Source: UBA5078 sp051252515 (GTDB lineage Bacteria > Pseudomonadota > Gammaproteobacteria > Pseudomonadales > Pseudohongiellaceae). From it: 64,000 nucleotides of DNA. Under the pieces are notes generated by a model. That model ran no database searches. It had not been told where the DNA came from and saw nothing but the letters and a program-made list of their open reading frames with translations. Position numbers and translations under genes: made by a program. Location: NCBI GenBank assembly GCA_051252515.1, contig JBPOFS010000002.1, positions 682,001-746,000 of the forward strand, written 5' to 3'. Shown here piece after piece: positions 44,719-53,081 of this stretch (positions are counted from its first letter, which is position 1; each line of letters starts with the position of its first letter).

Positions 44719-45354
44719 ATGGACTTAGATGGATTACGAATTCTGATCATTGACGATCACCAACTGCTGTTACAGGGGTTGGAGCGCTTGTTACATGATG
44801 CAAATGCACAGGTGCAGATTTCGGCCGATGCACAAGATGTGCTTAAACGACTGCCCGAGATGAGCCCCGATTTGATTTTGATCGATCTGTTTATGCCGGG
44901 GCTCGATGGTTTAGGTTTCATACAAGCAGTGAGTGCGCGCCAGTTGCTTATTCCCATCGCCGTGATCTCATCTACAGATGATCTGCAAAAGATTCGACAA
45001 GTGTTAGAGACGGGGGCATTTGGATTTATCCCCAAATCTTATAATCGGGAAGAATTGTTGCTGGCGATAGGACGAATATTGCAGGGCGAAGTGTATGTGC
45101 CAGAAGACGTACGTAATCGCCTTGCTTTTCTCTCTGCCAGAGCCGTGCCCCAACAACATGGGCTATCAGATCGTCAGGTGCAGATTGTTAAATTACTTTC
45201 TAGGGGGCACCCTAATAAGCGAATTTCTAATATATTGAATATCTCCGAAGAGACAGTGAAAACACACCTACGCAATATTTATAAATTACTAGGCGTCTCT
45301 ACAAGAACTGAGGCTGTGGCAAAGGCGGTGGATCTAGACATTCTTTCTACTTAA
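44719..45354 (+). CDS. LuxR-type response regulator
   Basis: This 211-aa transcription factor has a receiver domain (Asp12, Asp13, phosphoacceptor Asp56 in LIDLFMP, Lys106) and a C-terminal LuxR/FixJ helix-turn-helix (SDRQVQIVKLLSRGHPNKRISNILNISEETVKTHL, split here by residue ranges about 150-190). It converges with the hybrid kinase at 45351, sharing 4 nt. That kinase is the likely partner. Confidence 0.9.
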   Translation: MDLDGLRILIIDDHQLLLQGLERLLHDANAQVQISADAQDVLKRLPEMSPDLILIDLFMPGLDGLGFIQAVSARQLLIPIAVISSTDDLQKIRQVLETGAFGFIPKSYNREELLLAIGRILQGEVYVPEDVRNRLAFLSARAVPQQHGLSDRQVQIVKLLSRGHPNKRISNILNISEETVKTHLRNIYKLLGVSTRTEAVAKAVDLDILST

Positions 45355-47117
45355 GTGGCAGTGGTTGAACTGTTGAGCAAGCGAGAGATAGCAAGACGCA
45401 ATTGAGCGGCACGCAATGGTTTGTATAGCAGTAAGAGTTGTTTTTCCTCAGGGGAGTCCGGAATAGAGTAATTGGTGTTGCCCGTAATCAACATCGCCGG
45501 AATCGGTTTGTTATAGAAATTACGAATCTCTTCAATCAGATCTTCACCAGTGACTTCTTCGGGCAGGTTGAGGTCAGAAATGATGAGGTCTGGCACATTC
45601 TCTGGTCGTATCAACGAGAAAAGTTCACGGCGATTTTTGGCGATAGTCGCCTCACAACCCCAGCTGTCGAACAGCGCTTGCATGGCATGTCTGACTTCGG
45701 GTTCATCATCGATCAATAATAATTTTCTGCCTGCTAGCATCAATGCGCTTGGTGTTTGTGCCGTGCTTTTTGGTGGTGTTACAAGTTGTTCAGCGTCTCC
45801 GATCGGCACGCTAATACTGAACTTCGATCCTTTGTTGAGCGTTGAGCGAACGCTAAGTCCTAACTCGAGGGAGCGACAGATTCGCTTTACGATTGATAGG
45901 CCCAGCCCTAAGCCTCCACGCCTCTCCGATTGAGTTGTGGGTAATTGATGGTATTCAGAGAAAATCATATCGATCTGGTCTTCTGGTATTCCCGGACCTT
46001 GGTCCCACACTTCTATTGAAATGCTGTTACCCTTGATTCGGCTTGCTAACAGAATGTCACCACCTGATGCGTGAGCGATGGCGTTGTTTAGTAGATTGCC
46101 GATAGCACGCTCTAATACAACAGGGTCTGTATGGGCAATTCTGGGTGGATTGTGAATCCGCAAGCGAATAGTTAGATTTCCATACACTGTGTGCAATTTT
46201 TCAAGGAGAGTATCTAGGCGAAAATGCACCTTGTTAAAGTTTACCTCCTTCGCGTCAAGCTTCGAAATGTCCAATAGGGCTGACAGTAAACCGTTCAAGG
46301 TTGAGATTGAAGTTTTTGCATTATCTAAATACTCGCGCGATTTGAAATCACCTTTTAGCTGATTGTCTAGTAAGTCAATGTGTAGAGACAGCGCGTGTAA
46401 TGGTTGGCGAAGGTCATGGCTAGTGCCTGCAATAAAGCGAGATTTCTCGAGGTTTTCTTTTTGCGCTAGTTCGACAGCGGCGTCCTGTTTCTGTTGCAGC
46501 GCGAATTGTTCGCGTTCGTTAGTGTTAAGGCGCCGTTGCAAAGTTAGCGAATAATATATAAAGAATAAAAATACGAGAAGCTCGGTGATACGATTGAGCA
46601 AGCTCACTTGTGGCAGCAGGTAAATGATAGTGATATACACGCACAGCGCTAAGCTGCTGTTGAGCAGAGCTAGCAGAATGTTTCCGCGAATGACATAAAA
46701 TACAAGCAATGGGTAAGTCACAAATAGTACGGTGAAAAAACTTTCTGAGACTATGCCATTGTCATTGAGATACATCCGGTCATAAAACATGGCAATAATA
46801 AAAATTAGAAAGTAGAGTTGGAGCGCCGCAATCGACCAGTCTAAGCGCGAAGATTTTTGAGGTTTTGTGCACAAGTACGCAACTGCGAAAGCAACAATAG
46901 TGACCGAAAGTCGGAAAGAGCCAAAGGCGAAAAAATGAGCCCCGAACTGATACCACATGTGGTCGAGGTACATGCCGATAGAGACAAAAAGGCCAAGAAG
47001 TATTAGGGGGGCGCGCAGCCAACTAGAATAAGCCGACCAAGAGTGCGCTATGAATTCTTTTTCTCTTAGCGGATCAAGGAAGGTGCGCGAGAATTGATGT
47101 AGCTGATCACGATTCAT
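45351..47117 (-). CDS. Hybrid sensor histidine kinase with C-terminal receiver
   Basis: This 588-aa inner membrane kinase has six to seven membrane segments (about 35-190) without a large periplasmic domain, a short coiled coil, the H box GTSHDLRQPLHAL (His234), an ATPase domain (N box NLLNNAIAHA, DQGPGIP, GLGLGLSIV), and a receiver domain (Asp470, Asp471, phosphoacceptor Asp515 in ISDLNLP). The membrane part looks like a signal-sensing module of 7TM type. The adjacent convergent LuxR-type regulator is its probable output. The signal is unknown. Confidence 0.88.
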   Translation of the reverse strand: MNRDQLHQFSRTFLDPLREKEFIAHSWSAYSSWLRAPLILLGLFVSIGMYLDHMWYQFGAHFFAFGSFRLSVTIVAFAVAYLCTKPQKSSRLDWSIAALQLYFLIFIIAMFYDRMYLNDNGIVSESFFTVLFVTYPLLVFYVIRGNILLALLNSSLALCVYITIIYLLPQVSLLNRITELLVFLFFIYYSLTLQRRLNTNEREQFALQQKQDAAVELAQKENLEKSRFIAGTSHDLRQPLHALSLHIDLLDNQLKGDFKSREYLDNAKTSISTLNGLLSALLDISKLDAKEVNFNKVHFRLDTLLEKLHTVYGNLTIRLRIHNPPRIAHTDPVVLERAIGNLLNNAIAHASGGDILLASRIKGNSISIEVWDQGPGIPEDQIDMIFSEYHQLPTTQSERRGGLGLGLSIVKRICRSLELGLSVRSTLNKGSKFSISVPIGDAEQLVTPPKSTAQTPSALMLAGRKLLLIDDEPEVRHAMQALFDSWGCEATIAKNRRELFSLIRPENVPDLIISDLNLPEEVTGEDLIEEIRNFYNKPIPAMLITGNTNYSIPDSPEEKQLLLLYKPLRAAQLRLAISRLLNSSTTAT

Positions 47118-47166
47118 CGTTAAGGATGGCCTAGAGCGGAGTCTAAGACCATCCTAACATAGATGT

Positions 47167-47190
47167 TTTTGGGGCAGATATCCCCCAAAA
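47167..47190. repeat. Inverted repeat between thiolase and kinase genes
   Basis: TTTTGGGG (47167-47174) and CCCCAAAA (47183-47190) are exact inverted copies with an 8-nt spacer. Neither strand has a T-run after the stem beyond the arm itself, so it is a doubtful terminator. It lies 50 nt upstream of the kinase start and could be an operator. Confidence 0.5.
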
Positions 47191-47204
47191 GAGCTAGTCA
47201 GAGT

Positions 47205-48386
47205 TTAGTAGACTTCAAAGAGCCCTGCTGCCCCCATCCCGCCGCCAATACACATCGTACAGACAACGTATTTGGCTCCGCGGCGCTTGCCTTCAATCAA
47301 CGCGTGGCCAACCATTCTTGCGCCGCTCATGCCGTAGGGGTGCCCAATCGAGATCGCACCGCCGTTGACGTTGAGAAGCTCGTCGGGAATCCCTAACTTG
47401 TCACGACAATAAAGCACTTGTACCGCAAACGCTTCGTTCAATTCCCAAAGGCCAATGTCATCCATTTTTAAACCAAAACGCTTTAGCAATTTCGGAATGG
47501 CGAACACGGGGCCAATGCCCATTTCGTCGGGCTCACAACCGGCAACGGCGATGCCGCGATACGCGCCAAGTGGTTGTAGGCCTTGTTTCTCCGCGAGCTT
47601 GCTGTCCATCAACACGGATGCAGACGCACCGTCCGATAGTTGGCTAGCATTGCCAGCCGTGATGCAGCCACCTTCGATCACAGGCTTGAGGCCTTGTAAG
47701 CCCTCTAGTGTGGTCTCGGCACGATTGCCCTCGTCTTTGCTAAGTAGTGTTTCTTCAAAGCTGATCGCTTTGGTTTCTTTGTTCATCACGCCTTTCATTG
47801 TCGTCATTGGCACGATTTCATCATCGAACTTGCCAGCGGCTTGGGCCGCAGCGGTGCGCTGTTGACTCAGTAGGGCGTATGCGTCTTGTGCATCTCGGCC
47901 GATACCGTAGCGCTTTGCGACTATTTCGGCTGTTTGCAGCATCGGCATATAGGCATTGGGTGAGAGCTCAAGCACTCTAGGGTCGGAGGCACGGTAATTG
48001 TTGCGGTGCTCGTTCTGGACTAACGAGATGGACTCAAGGCCGGCGCCGATCACGATGGGCATATTATCGACGATGATCTGCTTGGCAGCGGTGGCGATGG
48101 CCATCATGCCCGAGGCACACTGACGGTCCATGCTCATTCCAGCGACAGAGCTGGGTAGGCCAGCGGCCACACCTGCGAGACGACCTATATTGTAGCCTGA
48201 GCTGCCTTGTTGCATGGCGCAACCCATGACTACGTCATCGACGTCGGCGGGGTCGATCTTGGCTTTGCTTAAAGCGGCACTAATGGCGTGTCCGCCAAGA
48301 CTTGGAGCGTCTGTATTGTTGAAAGCGCCTCTGTAGGCCTTGCCAATGGGCGTTCTCGCGGTTGCGACAATTACTGCTTCTTTCAT
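47205..48386 (-). CDS. Acetyl-CoA acetyltransferase (thiolase)
   Basis: This 393-aa thiolase has the acyl-accepting Cys90 in DRQCASG, the GGAISIGHPYGMSGARM segment with the catalytic His, and the second catalytic Cys in CTMCIGGGMGAAG near the end. It either condenses two acetyl-CoA or cleaves 3-ketoacyl-CoA in fatty acid degradation. The start at 48386 (MKEAVIV) has AAGGGG 6 nt upstream; a longer frame to 48470 lacks one. No other β-oxidation gene is adjacent, so fadA versus atoB function is not decided. Confidence 0.9.
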   Translation of the reverse strand: MKEAVIVATARTPIGKAYRGAFNNTDAPSLGGHAISAALSKAKIDPADVDDVVMGCAMQQGSSGYNIGRLAGVAAGLPSSVAGMSMDRQCASGMMAIATAAKQIIVDNMPIVIGAGLESISLVQNEHRNNYRASDPRVLELSPNAYMPMLQTAEIVAKRYGIGRDAQDAYALLSQQRTAAAQAAGKFDDEIVPMTTMKGVMNKETKAISFEETLLSKDEGNRAETTLEGLQGLKPVIEGGCITAGNASQLSDGASASVLMDSKLAEKQGLQPLGAYRGIAVAGCEPDEMGIGPVFAIPKLLKRFGLKMDDIGLWELNEAFAVQVLYCRDKLGIPDELLNVNGGAISIGHPYGMSGARMVGHALIEGKRRGAKYVVCTMCIGGGMGAAGLFEVY

Positions 48387-48598
48387 TTTCGTCCCCTTAT
48401 CGGTTGCATTGTGCTTTGATTGAGAGTCTACCCGAACGATCGCTCGATGCCTAGAGTGATGTCTAAACACCCACCTTATTACGCCTTAGCCTGCTTCATC
48501 TAGCGGAATCTTACTTTGGTCGTGTTTTTGACTTTCTGACCAGTGATATTGCTTTTACAAATGCAGCAATGTGCTATCGTAATTTGGAGTTTTAACAG

Positions 48599-48627
48599 AA
48601 TGCTTGTTCAGTTTGTGAGCAAGCATT
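48599..48627. promoter_or_regulatory. Inverted repeat upstream of the copper-monooxygenase-like gene
   Basis: AATGCTTGTTC (48599-48609) and GAGCAAGCATT (48617-48627) are inverted copies, with one mismatch, around a 7-nt centre. The site lies 58 nt before the start codon and just downstream of AT-rich promoter-like sequence. Its size and symmetry fit a TetR-family operator or an RNA hairpin. Confidence 0.5.
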
Positions 48628-48684
48628 AAGGCAGGATGCCATCGAAACAATAATAATGATTTAGGTCGATTGATCGGGGGCGCT

Positions 48685-50382
48685 ATGAAGAAACTGATTG
48701 TATTGCTGTTTGTCACGATGTCGAGTGTGGTGCTCGGTGCGCACGCTGGTCCTAGGGTCGGAGATTTCTCTCTCTTAGACCAAGAAGGCTATTTTCATCA
48801 CATGGCTTGGTACGATGACCATAAGGCTATCGCCTTTCTCGTTCAAGTCAATGGCAGCGAGGATACCCAAGCAGCGCTGGCGGACTTCGAACGGCTGCAA
48901 GAGCGTTTCGATACCGATGGCTTTGAGTTCATGATGATCAATCCGCTGGGGCAAAGCCGCGCCAGTGTGCAACAAGCGCTGACGACCCTGTCTACGCAGA
49001 TCCCCGTATTGATTGACGATGCACAGATTGTGGCAAATGCGATGGGCATCGATAAAGCTGGCGAAGTGTTCTTGTATGATCCTCGCAGCTTTGAAGTGAT
49101 CTACCGAGGGTCCTTGTCGGGCTTAGAAGTGGCGCTTGAAGAAGTTAACGCTGGAGTGGCCGTCAGCGCGCCGATTCTAGCTGTGCAGGGAACGGGCATT
49201 CCCTATGCCGGTAAGGCTCGTGATACGAGTAGCGGAGTTTCCTATAGCGAAGATATTGCGCCGATCCTCGCAGAGAATTGTGCGACGTGTCATCGAGACG
49301 GAGGCATAGCCCCGTTTGCGATGGATAGTCATGCGATCGTGCAGGGCTGGTCTCCAATGATTCGCGAAGTGTTGATGACCAAGCGGATGCCGCCAGGTCA
49401 GATAGACCCGCACGTTGGTAGCTTTAGTAATGACTATGTGTTGGCGGTAGAGGATCAGCAGAAATTGATCCATTGGATTGAGGCCGGAGCAAAGAAAGAC
49501 GGAGCGACAGATCCTTTGGCGCAGCTAGTGTGGCCGGAAACGAAATGGGCGCTAGGCGAGCCAGACTTGATCGTGAAAGTCCCACCGCAGAATATTCCAG
49601 CCACGGGCATTTTAGATTACATCACCGTTGAAGTGCCTATTGATCTCGATCGAGATCGTTGGGTGCGCGCGAGCCAATATATTCCAGGCGATCGCACTGT
49701 ATTGCATCACACATTGAATGATCTTGTTCCTCCCGGTGCTACAGGGCGACGAGGCTTTCTCGGCGGAGGCGATGCCAATCAAGCCAATATAACGGCTTAT
49801 ATTCCTGGGGCGGAACCTGCCATTGAGCCGCCTAATACTGGTGGGTTGTTGCAAGCGGGCTCTACTTTGCGCCTGCAATTGCACTACACCACCATGGGCA
49901 AAGAGACGGTGGATGCCAGCGAGATTGGCATTTGGTTCTACCCTGATGATCAAGTGCCGACTGAACGCATGTCTGGGCAGTGTGCGTGTATCTTCCCAAT
50001 GGGCTGGACGAATATTCCGCCCTTTGATCCTGACTTTGAGTTAAGTCAAAGCGTTACCTTGCAGCAAGATGCTTATATGCAGTCGTTTTTACCGCATATG
50101 CATTTCCGCGGTAAACGCATGCGCTTTACGGCCTATTACCCAGACGGTACAGAGCAAGAACTCATCAATATCGCGAACTACAACTATAACTGGCAGATTA
50201 GTTATAAATTGGAGGAGCCGATTTTCATGCCAGCGGGGACTAAGATTGTGGCGCTAGGGGCTTACGATAACTCTACGCAGAATAAATCGAATCCTGATCC
50301 AGAACGCTCAGTGCCATGGGGCGATCAAAGTTGGGATGAGATGTTCTTCGGGGCGATGAGTTGGAAAAACGTTGAGCAGTAA
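48685..50382 (+). CDS. Thioredoxin-like / cytochrome c / PHM-like copper monooxygenase fusion
   Basis: This 565-aa exported protein has three parts. Residues 1-21 are a signal peptide. Residues about 22-155 resemble an AhpC/TSA-thioredoxin fold but lack the redox cysteines. A heme-binding CATCH (199-203, in AENCATCHRDGG) marks a cytochrome c-like segment. Residues about 290-565 resemble copper type II ascorbate-dependent monooxygenases, with His341-His342, His400, His471-x-His473 and Met553 (DEMF) at positions expected of the two copper sites of peptidylglycine monooxygenase. The substrate is unknown. The start at 48685 (MKKLIVLLF) is preferred to a TTG five codons earlier. A terminator follows at 50401. 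Confidence 0.82.
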   Translation: MKKLIVLLFVTMSSVVLGAHAGPRVGDFSLLDQEGYFHHMAWYDDHKAIAFLVQVNGSEDTQAALADFERLQERFDTDGFEFMMINPLGQSRASVQQALTTLSTQIPVLIDDAQIVANAMGIDKAGEVFLYDPRSFEVIYRGSLSGLEVALEEVNAGVAVSAPILAVQGTGIPYAGKARDTSSGVSYSEDIAPILAENCATCHRDGGIAPFAMDSHAIVQGWSPMIREVLMTKRMPPGQIDPHVGSFSNDYVLAVEDQQKLIHWIEAGAKKDGATDPLAQLVWPETKWALGEPDLIVKVPPQNIPATGILDYITVEVPIDLDRDRWVRASQYIPGDRTVLHHTLNDLVPPGATGRRGFLGGGDANQANITAYIPGAEPAIEPPNTGGLLQAGSTLRLQLHYTTMGKETVDASEIGIWFYPDDQVPTERMSGQCACIFPMGWTNIPPFDPDFELSQSVTLQQDAYMQSFLPHMHFRGKRMRFTAYYPDGTEQELINIANYNYNWQISYKLEEPIFMPAGTKIVALGAYDNSTQNKSNPDPERSVPWGDQSWDEMFFGAMSWKNVEQ

Positions 50383-50400
50383 ATGAATGTCTCGCTCAAT

Positions 50401-50429
50401 AAAAAGGCCACCCTAGGGTGGCCTTTTTT
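50401..50429. terminator. Bidirectional intrinsic terminator
   Basis: AAAAGGCCACCC pairs with the following GGGTGGCCTTTT as a near-perfect palindrome ending in T6. It lies between the convergent copper-monooxygenase-like and AbgT genes and would work in both directions because A- and T-runs flank both sides. Confidence 0.93.
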
Positions 50430-50446
50430 GTGTGCAACAAATAATG

Positions 50447-52027
50447 CTAGAGCACGTAGGCGGCGCCGGCTCCTGGTCCAAGAGGGATGCCGAAAATAAT
50501 CCACAACACCACCATCACGGTGCCGGAGATAAGCATCCAGATTGAGTAGGGAATCATCATTGCTGCCAAGCTGCCCAAGCCAAACTCTTTCTGCCAGCGC
50601 TGTGCAAACATTAAAATCAAGGGGAAGTATGGCATCAAGGGAGTGATGATATTGGTGGCGCCGTCACCTACTCGGTAGGCCGCTGTACTCATCTCTGGGC
50701 TTACTCCTAGCAGCATCAGCATCGGTACAAGCACTGGCGCTAGTAAGGCCCATTTCGCGCTGGCCGATCCTATAAAGAGGTTTATGAGCGCTGTCATAAG
50801 CACTACCACTACGAGCAGTACTGACATCGGCAGCTCGCTGCCCGAGATCATTCCGGCGCCTTTCACGGCGAAGATCAGCCCAAGGTTAGACCAATTGAAC
50901 ATCGCCACAAAGTGCGCCGCTGCAAAGGCGAGTACCAGGTAATACGACAGATCTGCCATGGCTTCGGACATCATACGGACCACGTCGCGGTGATCTTTAA
51001 TGGTGCCCGTTGCTGAGCCATAGGCCCAACCGGCAGCGAGGAAGAGGATGAAAAACCCTGCTACTAATGATTGGTAAAAAGGCTGCATGCGGGCGTCGCC
51101 TGCGTCCTCGTTAATCAACGGGGTGCCAGGCAAGACGCACAAGGCAAACCAGACGCCGATAACGGCTAAGCAAGCGTAGCCTGCCCGAATGAGGCCTTTG
51201 CGTTCGTCAGCGCTCATGTCGCCATTAGTTTTTATCAGGGCGGCCGTTGTGCTGCTGGCACTGGCACTGAGTGGCGTTAAGCGCGGTTCGATGACCTTGT
51301 CGGTGATGTACCAAATCACTGGTAGAAACACGAAAGTCATGGCGGCTATGAAATACCAGTTACCGGCGATATTGGCTGTCCAAGTGGGGTCGATGGTTTG
51401 CGCGGATGCTTGGGTAATGCCAAACATTAAGGCATCGAGTTGACCAGGAATTAGATTGGCAGAGAAGCCGCCAGAAACCCCTGCGAATGCGGCTGCGATT
51501 CCCGCAATGGGGTGTCGTCCTGCCGCGGCAAAGATGATGGCAGCTAAGGGGATCAATACGACGTAGGCCGCATCGGCGGCAAGATTACCCACCATGGCGA
51601 CTAAGGCAACAACAGGGGTCAGCATGACCGCCGGCGCTTTAGTCACGGCGGCGCTCATGGCCGTGGCGAATAGCCCCGAACGTTCCGCGACCCCCGCTCC
51701 AAGCATCACGAGCAGAACAAAGCCTAGTGGGTAAAAGCCTGCAAAGGTGGCTGGCATTTGTACCAATAGACGCTGCACGTTATCGGCAGAGAGCAAACTG
51801 GCCGCTTCGATAAGTAAGGGGCTACCGTTTGCGTCTACTTGAGTTGGGTGTAAGGCAGAGAATCCGGTGAGGGAGGCAATGGTGCTGATCCCTACTAAAA
51901 TTAGGATCAAGCTAAAGAATATGAACACCGGGTCTGGGAGTTTGTTACCTGTACGCTCTATCCAAGCCAGCATGCCTGTTACTTCAGAGGTTGTAGTGGG
52001 GGCTTTGTTATCGTCTGAGTTCGTCAT
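50447..52027 (-). CDS. AbgT-family transporter
   Basis: This 526-aa polytopic inner membrane protein has the AbgT/MtrF pattern: a polar N-terminus, GNKLPDPVFIFF before the first helix, the MLGAGVAERSGL and LAADAAYVVLIPLAA segments, and GDGATNIITPLMPYFPLIL towards the C-terminus. Members take up p-aminobenzoyl-glutamate or export antimetabolites such as sulfonamides. No abgA/abgB hydrolase is adjacent. It is divergent from the XRE regulator, with two palindromes in between. Confidence 0.9.
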   Translation of the reverse strand: MTNSDDNKAPTTTSEVTGMLAWIERTGNKLPDPVFIFFSLILILVGISTIASLTGFSALHPTQVDANGSPLLIEAASLLSADNVQRLLVQMPATFAGFYPLGFVLLVMLGAGVAERSGLFATAMSAAVTKAPAVMLTPVVALVAMVGNLAADAAYVVLIPLAAIIFAAAGRHPIAGIAAAFAGVSGGFSANLIPGQLDALMFGITQASAQTIDPTWTANIAGNWYFIAAMTFVFLPVIWYITDKVIEPRLTPLSASASSTTAALIKTNGDMSADERKGLIRAGYACLAVIGVWFALCVLPGTPLINEDAGDARMQPFYQSLVAGFFILFLAAGWAYGSATGTIKDHRDVVRMMSEAMADLSYYLVLAFAAAHFVAMFNWSNLGLIFAVKGAGMISGSELPMSVLLVVVVLMTALINLFIGSASAKWALLAPVLVPMLMLLGVSPEMSTAAYRVGDGATNIITPLMPYFPLILMFAQRWQKEFGLGSLAAMMIPYSIWMLISGTVMVVLWIIFGIPLGPGAGAAYVL

Positions 52028-52106
52028 CGCGCTCTTCTTTTTCTAGTGAGTCAGGAGAACAGAAGTGTTGCATGGATGCGTGCAGGCGACAAGTTGTAGA
52101 AGGGCT

Positions 52107-52143
52107 GCAGCGCCATTGTGACTGCTTTGAACAATGGCGCTGC
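52107..52143. repeat. 12-bp inverted repeat between AbgT and XRE genes
   Basis: GCAGCGCCATTG (52107-52118) and CAATGGCGCTGC (52132-52143) are exact inverted copies with a 13-nt loop. There is no T-run on either side, so it is not a classical terminator. It lies 80 nt upstream of the AbgT start and may be an operator or leader hairpin. Confidence 0.65.
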
Positions 52144-52177
52144 CGTGCTAGCCCGGGCTTAGGTGCTTCCTAATCTT

Positions 52178-52193
52178 GAACCCCATGGGGTTC
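52178..52193. promoter_or_regulatory. 16-bp palindrome, candidate operator
   Basis: GAACCCCATGGGGTTC is a perfect palindrome. A related imperfect element, AACC-N6-GGTT, follows at about 52209-52222 and overlaps the XRE start codon. This looks like a paired operator for autoregulation or for control of AbgT by the adjacent XRE protein. Confidence 0.55.
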
Positions 52194-52216
52194 TTTGCTT
52201 GCAGTATAAACCACTT

Positions 52217-52558
52217 ATGGTTCATCTGCGTCAGCGCCTAGCGATTTTTATTAAAGAGAAGCGAGGGAATATTCCTCAGCGTGAGTTCGCCCGCAAGATT
52301 GGGGTCGCGCAATCGACGATTATGCGCATTGAAAATCTCGATCAGAATGTCACGCTCAATACCCTTGAAAACCTATGCAAAGTCTTTCATGCGGATATCG
52401 GTGATCTGTTTCCTCGTATTAGCACGTCGAAAGATTATACGAGAAGTGTACCAAGGGGGCTGAGCGTTCCAGAGTCACAACGGGCCGCGCTCCTGCATGA
52501 ATCGAAAGTGGCGCCGTCCACAGCAAAGCCATCAAAGCGTAAGCCAAGCGATCACTAG
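52217..52558 (+). CDS. XRE-family transcriptional regulator
   Basis: This 113-aa regulator has an N-terminal Cro/C1-type helix-turn-helix (about 5-60: IPQREFARKIGVAQSTIMRIEN, quoted by its core) and a basic, disordered C-terminus ending KPSKRKPSDH. The ATG at 52217 gives MVHLRQRLAIFIKEKRGN, the usual start for this type; a GTG at 52163 would add 18 residues reading across the palindrome. There is no Shine-Dalgarno at 52217, and a TATAAA lies 7 nt upstream, so leaderless translation is possible. The last 27 nt overlap the YqaA gene tail to tail. Confidence 0.82.
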   Translation: MVHLRQRLAIFIKEKRGNIPQREFARKIGVAQSTIMRIENLDQNVTLNTLENLCKVFHADIGDLFPRISTSKDYTRSVPRGLSVPESQRAALLHESKVAPSTAKPSKRKPSDH

Positions 52559-52951
52559 ATATCGAGACGCTTTGCCCAGCGTGACGAGTAGTAAAAATAC
52601 CCGAAACCGTACCTTCATCATTCCTGCAATGAGTGTCAGTGGGTCCCCTATTATGGGAAACCATGACAGCAGTAGGGTCCACTTCCCGTAGCGCTGGAAC
52701 CCTTGCTGAGCTCTGGCGATCTGGGTGTCATTAAAGTAGAACCAACGACGATCCTTAAAGCGCAAAATTTCACGCCCTAGCCACCAATTAATGCAGGCAC
52801 CTAATACATTCCCCGTTGTCGCGATGAGCAGGGGGATGATCATGCTTGGGGATTCTTGCAGCACCCAATAAAGGAAGGCTTCGGAATAGAAAGGCAAGAT
52901 TGTGGCGGCAATCAAGGCACTGAAAAACAAGAGAATATAGTCGACAATCAT
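52532..52951 (-). CDS. yqaA: YqaA family (VTT/SNARE-associated) membrane protein
   Basis: This 139-aa inner membrane protein is a small relative of DedA. Typical features are FYSEAFLYWVLQ near the start, TTGNVLGACINWWLGRE, and FPIIGDPLTLIAGMM followed by a final helix. The family function is not well defined but may relate to lipid or polyprenyl carrier handling. Confidence 0.88.
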   Translation of the reverse strand: MIVDYILLFFSALIAATILPFYSEAFLYWVLQESPSMIIPLLIATTGNVLGACINWWLGREILRFKDRRWFYFNDTQIARAQQGFQRYGKWTLLLSWFPIIGDPLTLIAGMMKVRFRVFLLLVTLGKASRYLVIAWLTL

Positions 52952-53081
52952 TGGCGAGCAGCGCAGTGTAGTGGTTTATAATGATATGACTATAACCGCA
53001 CCAAGGCATTCAAGGATATTCTGATTACAAACTTGAAGGTTGGTGTTAAGGTGCGCCCATCAAATTGACCTAGGAATTTCT

